A stretch of DNA of 64,000 nucleotides, from NCBI GenBank assembly GCA_964543485.1, contig CAZIYI010000002.1, positions 57,425 to 121,424 on the forward strand. Reading direction: 5' to 3'. Under the pieces are notes generated by a model. The model saw only the letters and a program-made list of their open reading frames with translations. It ran no database searches and was not told the DNA's origin. Source of the stretch: UBA2259 sp964543485 (lineage in GTDB: Bacteria > Patescibacteriota > Dojkabacteria > SC72). The translations under genes were made by a program, and so were the position numbers. Below are positions 51,220 to 58,560 of this stretch, one piece after another. Positions within the stretch are counted from its first letter, which is position 1. Each line of letters opens with the position of its first letter.

Positions 51220-52684
51220 TATTATCAAACAAAACAAAGAGATACTAGGTCTTAACAGAAGGAATCAGGAGTATATAAGACCCTTTAATTCGCCCTCTTC
51301 TAAATCTATCGCAGATAACAAAATATACACAAAGAGATTACTTAAAAAAGAGCTAATACAAACACCAGAGGTATACAAATTAATTAGAACTAAAAAACAG
51401 TTAGAGTTTCTTGATTGGGAAAGCTTACCTAAAAGCTTTGTAATAAAACCAAACCAAGGAACTGGGGGTAACGGTATTGTTGTATTTTACGGTAAAAAGA
51501 AAGGTAAATGGGAATGGATTAGACCTAATGGCACTTCAATGACTAAAAGGGATATTGTCCTACACATTGAAAATATTCTTGAAGGAAGATTCTCCATGGG
51601 TTCTAAAAATGATATTGCCATAATTGAGGAGAGAATCAAAACAGATCCATTACTAAAACAGTATTCATACAGAGGTGTACCTGATATAAGAATAATATGC
51701 TTTAACCTAGTACCTGTAATGGCAATGCTTCGACTACCTACAAAAAGATCTAATGGTACAGCCAATCTTCACTCAGGAGCAATATGTACAGGAATAGATA
51801 TTGGCTCAGGTATTACTACCTACTCTATGCATATGAAACCAAATTCCATATTTAGTGATACTTACGAACTAATCGATTTTACTTTAGATTTAACAAACAA
51901 CAAACCCTTAAGTGGAATACAGATACCAGAATGGAATAACTTACTTGAAATTGCTTTAAAGTGCCAGAAAGTAAGTAAACTAGGATACATTGGTGTAGAT
52001 ATCGCTCTTGATGCGGAGAAAGGTCCTGTCGTATTCGAAATAAACGCAAGACCTGGACTTGGAATTCAGGTTGCCAATCAGGCAGGACTACGATGGAGAT
52101 TAGAAAAGATTAGAGATGTAAAGATTAAAAACATTAAACACGGTATTAGGGTTGCTAAAAATCTTTTTGGTGGAGAGATAGAAGAAAGTATCGAAGCAAT
52201 CAGTGGAAGAAAGGTCTTAAATATTACAGAAAAGATATATGTATATGATAGGAGTGCTGATATATCAAAATTAGAAAAATACAAAGAAAGTAAAAGAGAA
52301 TTAGTAAAAGCTTATATGGATACCGGGGTTATTACTTCTAGAATAGATTCAAAACTAGCTAATAGAATCGGATATATAAATGCACATAAAGAGTTTGATG
52401 CCTTTAATATTCCCAAAAGGTTTAATAGTTTTAAAGAAGCTCAAGAGTATATTGATAAATTTGAAAAAGAGGTATTTAATAGTAGTGAAATTAAAAGATT
52501 GGCTAAAGTTGTTGAAGATGGAGAGATAAGGATTAGGCCAGTATTCGATATCCCAATTAAAATATCTGATAAAATTAAAATAACCGAATTCATATCGACA
52601 CAATCATCTGATATTTTATACCCTATAGCCATAGGCAGGTCGGATTTAACTGGATACTTGATTGATACAACAAATACATTCTAA
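51209..52684 (+). CDS. Alpha-L-glutamate ligase-like ATP-grasp protein fused to a retropepsin-like (RimB/COG4067) domain
   Basis: 491 residues. Residues 1-320 are an ATP-grasp ligase of the RimK-related type: FVIKPNQGTGGNGI (77-90), GYIGVDIALD and the metal-binding EINARPGLGIQ (277-287). Residues about 330-491 resemble the RimK-associated aspartyl protease family: DTGVITSRID (DTG at 371-373) and IAIGRSDLTGYLIDT near the end. In Proteobacteria these are separate neighbouring genes. The ligase would join an amino acid through an amide bond, and the protease could reverse or trim it. The substrate is unknown. It overlaps the 7TM gene. Confidence 0.8.
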   Translation: MISSIIKQNKEILGLNRRNQEYIRPFNSPSSKSIADNKIYTKRLLKKELIQTPEVYKLIRTKKQLEFLDWESLPKSFVIKPNQGTGGNGIVVFYGKKKGKWEWIRPNGTSMTKRDIVLHIENILEGRFSMGSKNDIAIIEERIKTDPLLKQYSYRGVPDIRIICFNLVPVMAMLRLPTKRSNGTANLHSGAICTGIDIGSGITTYSMHMKPNSIFSDTYELIDFTLDLTNNKPLSGIQIPEWNNLLEIALKCQKVSKLGYIGVDIALDAEKGPVVFEINARPGLGIQVANQAGLRWRLEKIRDVKIKNIKHGIRVAKNLFGGEIEESIEAISGRKVLNITEKIYVYDRSADISKLEKYKESKRELVKAYMDTGVITSRIDSKLANRIGYINAHKEFDAFNIPKRFNSFKEAQEYIDKFEKEVFNSSEIKRLAKVVEDGEIRIRPVFDIPIKISDKIKITEFISTQSSDILYPIAIGRSDLTGYLIDTTNTF

Positions 52685-52700
52685 ATTTAGAAATATTAAA

Positions 52701-53681
52701 ATGGCTAAAACTTATGAAGAGTACCTTAAAGAAGCTGGGAATGTTCATCTTGCATATTATTTAGAAGCGGCTGATATTCTAAATATTAAATATTCTGTAA
52801 TTATAAAGGGACTAATTGCTAAATTTGAAAATGATGCTAAGCACTGGTTTATTATTAACACAGTAACACCATTAACCAACTCCCCAAGTACAACAATTGC
52901 AAAAAGAAAACATATAACAAACAAGATACTCTCTTTAAGTAATGTACCTGTTCCTAAACAGATTACTTTAGAAACAAGAGAGGAGGCAGTAAAATTTTTC
53001 AACGAATACAAAGATATAGTAATTAAACCAACTCAACAACTAGGAGGTATAGGTGTTACCCTACTCCCAAGAAGTAGGAAACAGGTTTTGAATGCATTTG
53101 ATAGCGCTTATAAAGTATCAAAAGGTAAGGGTTCAAATAAAGTTATTGGTGAGGAGTTTGTACATGGAGAGAACTACCGCTTACTTGTCTTGGATAAAAG
53201 GGTTATTGCTGTAGTAAGAAGAAAATCCGGCTTTGTTATCGGTAATGGAAAAGATACTTTAGAAAAGTTAATTAAAGAGAAAAACAAAGATAGGAAGAAA
53301 AAACTTCTTAAACCAATAATTATTGATAATGAAGTTAATCAGAGATTACAGAATCTAAAAATATCTCTTAAATATATACCTAAAGAAAATGAAGAGGTTA
53401 TACTTAGATATAACTGTAATCTAACAACAGGTGGTACGACCCAGGAGTGTTTCGCCCAAACTCACCAGTTTTATAAGGATATTGCAGTACAAGCAGTACA
53501 GGCAATTGGTTCTAAATTCGGTGGTGTAGATATTATCACACCCGATATTTCGAAACCTCAAAAATGTGCTGTTAATGAGATAAACTATAACCCAGGACTA
53601 AGATTACACTACAAAGTAGAGCAGGGAGATATTATCAAGGTAGCCGTACCTATTCAGGAGTATATATCTAAAATTATTTAG
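52701..53681 (+). CDS. Cyanophycin synthetase-like ATP-grasp ligase (stand-alone)
   Basis: I choose ATG 52701 (326 residues), 16 bp after the previous stop; a start at 52662 would overlap that gene. The ATP-grasp resembles that of CphA and GshAB: IVIKPTQQLGGIGV (106-119), GENYRLLVLDKRVIAVVRR, GNGKDTLEKLI, a CNLTTGGTTQE segment and NEINYNPGLRLH (292-303). It lacks the CphA N-terminal domain and the Mur-ligase half. It should form an amide bond at a carboxylate using ATP. The product cannot be predicted. Confidence 0.82.
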   Translation: MAKTYEEYLKEAGNVHLAYYLEAADILNIKYSVIIKGLIAKFENDAKHWFIINTVTPLTNSPSTTIAKRKHITNKILSLSNVPVPKQITLETREEAVKFFNEYKDIVIKPTQQLGGIGVTLLPRSRKQVLNAFDSAYKVSKGKGSNKVIGEEFVHGENYRLLVLDKRVIAVVRRKSGFVIGNGKDTLEKLIKEKNKDRKKKLLKPIIIDNEVNQRLQNLKISLKYIPKENEEVILRYNCNLTTGGTTQECFAQTHQFYKDIAVQAVQAIGSKFGGVDIITPDISKPQKCAVNEINYNPGLRLHYKVEQGDIIKVAVPIQEYISKII

Positions 53682-53688
53682 TTTCCAA

Positions 53689-55386
53689 ATGGCAAAGACA
53701 GTACAAGGAATTAACTTAGAATCAGACACCTCAATAATTAAAATCTCTTTAGAGGGAGAAAACATAGGTGATATCTCTACTATCCTCGACAAAGTATCTT
53801 CATTCCACCCCCTGTTTATTAAGGAGTATTCAATCTCCCCTACCCTCCTTTCTATAAGCTCAAAGTTACCATTTCTTTGGAGAGAAACAGATGGAATTTT
53901 CAATCAGCTATCTAAGGGGGATATTACTTTTGATACTGCTCAAGATTACATAATAAATACACTCCTTTCTAAAAGAATTAAGTCTATGTCTACAGTATCT
54001 ACACTTTACTCATGTATGAAAAAACATATAGAGATAACACCTGCAATACTTGAAACAATGAGCCCTGAGAGCTCGAAAGATGGATACGATGGAGTATACA
54101 ATAGATACTACACGCTTGGTTGCGGAAAGGGCTCTCAAATTACTGGCTCAATTGCATCTTCAAAAGATGCACACATGGCACAAAAGATTCAAAGAGACAA
54201 ATGGACAACAAACACAGTAATCCAAAGATTAAATCTACCTGTTCATAAATGGCAGATAATCAAAACTAAAAAAGATTTGGAGAATATATGGGGTGAGTTT
54301 AGCAAACCAGTAGTGATTAAACCAACAGGCCTTACTGCTGGGAAAGGAGTTTCTGTTGGTATAGATACATTAGAGAAAGCTATTAACGCTTTTGATTACG
54401 CCAAAGAAACAGTTCAGAGAGATAACAGACCAAGTTGGCAAAAGAAAATAATGATTGAAGAACAGATAAAAGGAGAAGATTATCGGCTCTTAGTTATAAA
54501 TGGTAAGCTTGAGATTGCAACAAAAAGAATTCCTGCTTTTATTATAGGAGATGGTAAGAATACAATCGAACAACTAATTATTACAGAAAATCTTAATCCA
54601 AAAAGAGATACCAAAAATCCTGCGCACATATTAAAACCTATAGTCATTGATAGGCCGCTTTTACAATACTTAGAAGATCAAAACTTAACATTACAATTCG
54701 TACCAAAAAAAGATGAAAAGATATCTGTAAGAAAGGTAGCTAGTATGAGTCAAGGAGGAATAACTGAAGATTTTACTGACTTAGTATGTAACGAAATTAA
54801 AATACTTGTTGAAAGCATTGCTCGTTCAATTCATGCCTTTACACTTGGTGTTGATGTGATGTGTTTAGATATATCTAAACCTCTTACAAAAGATAACGGC
54901 TCTATACTTGAAATAAATACAATGCCAGAAGCATATCTTAATATGCATCCTGTACTTGGCAAACAAAGAGATTATGTCTCAGATATATATGTTGACCAAC
55001 TTTTAGCAGAAAATATCTGTAAGAGATATGTAGTTATTGGCCAAAGCAAAGATGACCTACCTACTCTTCTAAGACGAAAGTTCACTATTAAAAAAGATCA
55101 AACCATTGGAGAAATTATCGATGATAGATACTACATAAACGGAATCCTTATCAACGATGGTAAAGAGAAATGGCAGAGCACTGAAGCAATAAAATGTAAC
55201 TCTTTACTTGATGTAATAATACTTCATTACAGAAATTGGGAAGAAGTAAAAAAGTACGGTCTTGGATTTGACTACATTGATAATATATATATCACTAAAG
55301 ATCAGAGTATAAATAAAGAGTGTATGAAGATTATAAAAGGATATAGAAGAAAAAAGATAATAAATAAATTAAAAATAATTAAATAA
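53689..55386 (+). CDS. Cyanophycin synthetase-like ATP-grasp ligase with N- and C-terminal extensions
   Basis: 565 residues. An N-terminal domain (1-150) in the position of the CphA N domain precedes an ATP-grasp core (about 155-440) with VVIKPTGLTAGKGVSV (208-223), GEDYRLLVINGKLEIATKR, GDGKNTIEQLI and the metal site EINTMPE (408-414). The last 120 residues are not a Mur ligase, since no P-loop is seen, and I do not recognise them. It is probably a paralogue of the preceding ligase (7 bp gap). Confidence 0.8.
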   Translation: MAKTVQGINLESDTSIIKISLEGENIGDISTILDKVSSFHPLFIKEYSISPTLLSISSKLPFLWRETDGIFNQLSKGDITFDTAQDYIINTLLSKRIKSMSTVSTLYSCMKKHIEITPAILETMSPESSKDGYDGVYNRYYTLGCGKGSQITGSIASSKDAHMAQKIQRDKWTTNTVIQRLNLPVHKWQIIKTKKDLENIWGEFSKPVVIKPTGLTAGKGVSVGIDTLEKAINAFDYAKETVQRDNRPSWQKKIMIEEQIKGEDYRLLVINGKLEIATKRIPAFIIGDGKNTIEQLIITENLNPKRDTKNPAHILKPIVIDRPLLQYLEDQNLTLQFVPKKDEKISVRKVASMSQGGITEDFTDLVCNEIKILVESIARSIHAFTLGVDVMCLDISKPLTKDNGSILEINTMPEAYLNMHPVLGKQRDYVSDIYVDQLLAENICKRYVVIGQSKDDLPTLLRRKFTIKKDQTIGEIIDDRYYINGILINDGKEKWQSTEAIKCNSLLDVIILHYRNWEEVKKYGLGFDYIDNIYITKDQSINKECMKIIKGYRRKKIINKLKIIK

Positions 55387-55387
55387 C

Positions 55388-56332
55388 TTGAGATATTTAA
55401 TACTTGATAAGAAACAGCGACTAAATGAAGACAACACAGCAAGTGCCAATATCCGAATTGCTGAGGAATTGGACAAAAAAAGTATACCCCACTCTCTTGC
55501 ATACTTTGACGAATTAGAATTTGAGTTCATAGATGGTGAAACAGTGATAAAAGCCAAGGGAGAGGATATAAGGAAATATAGTCATATCATATTCAGAGGA
55601 CATGATTTACATAGTGACATGGAGTATCACTTTAAAAGGTATATCGTTGAATACACTGATCAACATAATGTAAACAATCCTCAAAATAAGGTATTAGTAC
55701 AAAATAGTAAAAGTATTAAAAAGCTTCCTTACTACAACAAAATCTCACTCGCCCTATTCTGTTCTTTGCATAATATCCCTTACTTTAATACATATTTTAG
55801 AACAGACGGTAAATACTTGGAACAAAGAGATGTACTTAACTCATATCCTTTGATAATAAAAGATTACTCTGGTGCAAACAGAATAGAAAAAATAGATGGG
55901 AAGGATAAAATAAAAAAGAATGTATTTAAACTTGATTCAGTTCAAGAGTATCAACAGGAGTATCTTAAAAATTTAGACCTTTCTAGGATGTTTATTCAAG
56001 AATTCTCGGATAGTAATATAGACATGAGGATTTTCGTTAGCAAAGGGAAAGTAATAGCTGGATGGAAGAGACAAGGAAGTCAAAGTTTCATGACAGTGAG
56101 TAACGGAATATATAGTATGTACAACATTCCAGAGGATAGTATAAAAATTTTTGCAGAGAATGTTGCACGGATTTTTGAAGCAGATTTTATCGCTGTAGAT
56201 ATCATGATGATGAATGGAAAACCATTACTACAGGAAATAAGCTTACACCCTGGATTTAAGGCATACGAAAATAAAATAGAGGGAGAACCAATAAATATAG
56301 CCGAAGCAATAATTACATCCTTTAGTAATTAG
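55388..56332 (+). CDS. RimK-like ATP-grasp protein with degenerate motifs
   Basis: 314 residues from a TTG start one base after the previous stop. The fold pattern is RimK-like: an N-terminal alpha/beta domain, LIIKDYSGANRIEKIDG where a Gly-rich loop is expected, DMRIFVSKGKVIAGWKR, and LLQEISLHPGF at the metal site. The loop lacks its usual glycines, and the ExN metal motif reads E283-I-S285. Activity may be reduced, or the protein may be a regulatory or scaffold partner. It is the last gene of the ligase run and overlaps the convergent gene by 4 bp. Confidence 0.75.
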   Translation: MRYLILDKKQRLNEDNTASANIRIAEELDKKSIPHSLAYFDELEFEFIDGETVIKAKGEDIRKYSHIIFRGHDLHSDMEYHFKRYIVEYTDQHNVNNPQNKVLVQNSKSIKKLPYYNKISLALFCSLHNIPYFNTYFRTDGKYLEQRDVLNSYPLIIKDYSGANRIEKIDGKDKIKKNVFKLDSVQEYQQEYLKNLDLSRMFIQEFSDSNIDMRIFVSKGKVIAGWKRQGSQSFMTVSNGIYSMYNIPEDSIKIFAENVARIFEADFIAVDIMMMNGKPLLQEISLHPGFKAYENKIEGEPINIAEAIITSFSN

Positions 56333-57492
56333 ATATCTAATTTCTTAAAAATTTCCCCCCATTGTTCCTTTGTAGGTACGATTTTTGGTTTAGGTATTAA
56401 ACCATCGTCAACCCACTCGCACTGATCAATATCAATCTTACCTGCATAAAGTTTCTCATATAAAGATTTGTCTTTCTCTAGTGCCCTCTTTACCTTTCTA
56501 AAGCCCCTAAAATATACAACATCTTTTGCATATATCCCTGGATAACTTGTATCTCCTAGCCCTCTTTTCACACTAAAAGCGATATCGAAGGATGTTATCT
56601 TGGGAAAAACCCCCAATAAGCTATTGTAAAGTTGTCTAAAGGTTAACTTCTCTCCAATATAAATAGCCCACGTCAAAGCAGCTTTCTTTTGCAACCATCC
56701 TAAGGTCAACAGACCCATATCAGATTCATTCCAAGTAGCCAAACCCTCTTCTACATCTAGATAACTTGTTAAATTAGCATTAGATAACGGTTCAACTCCA
56801 CTACTTTCACCATTAACGGATCTTAGCACATGGGTTCCAACCTCATGTACGAGTGTCTTCTTTAACTTAAATTTAGATCGTTGAATATTAGGATCCACTA
56901 ATACCCATTTACTTTTAATACCTACCTTAGCACCATTCTGACGAATATTTGATGAACTCTGTACTCTCCAACCATCAAGATTAAAATATTCAAAAGTCTT
57001 GTTAAATATGTATTCAATCTCTTTGTAATCTAAAAGATCTTCTTTTTTTACTACCGGATATTTAACTATATTGTAGTTATCAACGTTTCCTCGTAATACT
57101 CTTGCAGAATTCCTAAAAAGTAATGGTGAAGGTCTACCATACTTCTTATTTGATATTTCAGTTACAATATCGTTATTTCCAACTGCATTTATTAAATCAT
57201 TTGCCTCTTTCTTTGATTCTATTAACTTAATATAGAAGTCGGAAATCCTTGGATCCACATTAGATATCTGCTTTAATGAAGCTAATCTTTTTAGAATCTC
57301 ACTATTATTGTTCTTTAGCTTCCTATATGTAAAAATTGGATCATAGGTATCAGAAGAGAAGAATTTTTCTTTTTCACTTTTAAGGTTTATAGGGGTAAAT
57401 ACTAAACTCAAAGGTAATCTAAGCTTATATAGCAATTGATTGACCTCATCTGTACGCATACTTGTTTTATCTGATTTTGAAAATACGTTCAT
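56329..57492 (-). CDS. DUF1704/MATCAP-like metallopeptidase
   Basis: 387 residues. The zinc motif is HEVGTH (216-221, HExxxH), with DVEEGLATWNE (about 246-256) giving the third ligand region that corresponds to the QEGLP-type motif of the family. Eukaryotic MATCAP enzymes of this family remove the C-terminal Tyr of alpha-tubulin. Bacterial members often accompany ATP-grasp ligases. The start overlaps the stop of the MreB paralogue by one base, so the two are translationally coupled. It is convergent with the four ligase genes. The substrate is unknown. Confidence 0.82.
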   Translation of the reverse strand: MNVFSKSDKTSMRTDEVNQLLYKLRLPLSLVFTPINLKSEKEKFFSSDTYDPIFTYRKLKNNNSEILKRLASLKQISNVDPRISDFYIKLIESKKEANDLINAVGNNDIVTEISNKKYGRPSPLLFRNSARVLRGNVDNYNIVKYPVVKKEDLLDYKEIEYIFNKTFEYFNLDGWRVQSSSNIRQNGAKVGIKSKWVLVDPNIQRSKFKLKKTLVHEVGTHVLRSVNGESSGVEPLSNANLTSYLDVEEGLATWNESDMGLLTLGWLQKKAALTWAIYIGEKLTFRQLYNSLLGVFPKITSFDIAFSVKRGLGDTSYPGIYAKDVVYFRGFRKVKRALEKDKSLYEKLYAGKIDIDQCEWVDDGLIPKPKIVPTKEQWGEIFKKLDI

Positions 57493-58508
57493 TATGAAAT
57501 TGATTTATTAAAACTAAAAGATCTCTCACCTATACTCATTAACTCTAACGCAATACCAGTACCTTTTGCAACACAGTACATTGGCTCATCTGCAACATAC
57601 GCAGGAACACCTATTGCTTTAGTAAAAAGTTTATCTAAATTCCTTAACTTAGATGTTCCACCACTCATCGCAAACCCTCTATCCATAATATCAGCCGATA
57701 GCTCAGGAGGTGTCTTTTCGAGTACTCCCTTAATACTGTTAATTATACTCAACAAAGGTCTTTTTACGGCTATGGCTACATCATTAGAATCGATATTTAC
57801 CGCCTTGGGTAAACCAGCTCCAAAATCTCTTCCTCTTACCTCCATTGTTTTAGGATTTTTAATATCGATTGCTGAACCAATCTTAATTTTAATACTTTCA
57901 GCAGTTTGCTCTCCAATTAACACACCTTTCTTCTTTTTCATATAGTTGATTATGGATTCATTTATAGCATCTCCAGCTATTCTCAAAGAGTCATACTCCA
58001 CGATACCATCCAAAGATATTACTGCTACCTCTGCAGTACCACCACCAAGATTTACTATCATATTACCTGAAGATGTCTCTATAGGAAGGCCTGCACCAAG
58101 TGCGGCAAGTAATGGCTCAGGTAGCATAGTAATATTCCTTGCACCAGCATTAGTAGCTGCTTTAACAACAGCTCTCTGTTCTACAGTAGTGATACCAGCA
58201 GGTACACTAATGACTACATCTGGTTTAAAGAACCTAGACTTACCTAATGCTTTGTTAAAAAAATACTTAAGTAATGCTTCTGTAATCCTAGAATCCGCTA
58301 TTACCCCATCTCTCAAAGGTCTTTTAGCAATAATGTTGTCTGGAGTTTTACCAATCATTTTTTTTGCTTCTGTCCCTACAGCTATTACTTTGTATGTATT
58401 AACATCTATAGCAACAACAGTTGGCTCAACAAAAGCAATACCCTCTCCCTCTAAAAAAACGACAGAGTTTGCAGTCCCTAAATCTATCCCTATTTTCTTT
58501 CCTAGCAT
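57492..58508 (-). CDS. Second MreB-like actin homologue
   Basis: 338 residues. Full actin-fold motifs are present: GIDLGTANSVVFL, EPLLAALGAGLP (catalytic Glu131), phosphate-2 IVNLGGGTAEVAV and FAMSGGTSKLRNLD. The phosphate-2 Asp, conserved in the elongasome MreB of this window, is Asn153 here, so ATP hydrolysis may be altered. It stands outside the mreBCD operon and is coupled to a DUF1704 peptidase. It may form a specialised filament or a regulator of the main MreB. Confidence 0.9.
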   Translation of the reverse strand: MLGKKIGIDLGTANSVVFLEGEGIAFVEPTVVAIDVNTYKVIAVGTEAKKMIGKTPDNIIAKRPLRDGVIADSRITEALLKYFFNKALGKSRFFKPDVVISVPAGITTVEQRAVVKAATNAGARNITMLPEPLLAALGAGLPIETSSGNMIVNLGGGTAEVAVISLDGIVEYDSLRIAGDAINESIINYMKKKKGVLIGEQTAESIKIKIGSAIDIKNPKTMEVRGRDFGAGLPKAVNIDSNDVAIAVKRPLLSIINSIKGVLEKTPPELSADIMDRGFAMSGGTSKLRNLDKLFTKAIGVPAYVADEPMYCVAKGTGIALELMSIGERSFSFNKSIS

Positions 58509-58513
58509 TACAG

Positions 58514-58522
58514 ATTATACCA
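58514..58522 (-). promoter_or_regulatory. Extended -10 promoter for the MreB paralogue
   Basis: Minus-strand TGGTATAAT ends 5 nt before the ATG at 58508. The transcript would start at or very near the start codon. Confidence 0.5.
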
Positions 58523-58542
58523 ATTTAATTGAAAACACGATA

Positions 58543-58551
58543 TGATATACT
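58543..58551 (+). promoter_or_regulatory. Extended -10 promoter for the PEGA gene
   Basis: TGATATACT ends 9 nt before the ATG at 58561; divergent to the MreB paralogue promoter. Confidence 0.45.
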
Positions 58552-58560
58552 AGATTAAAT

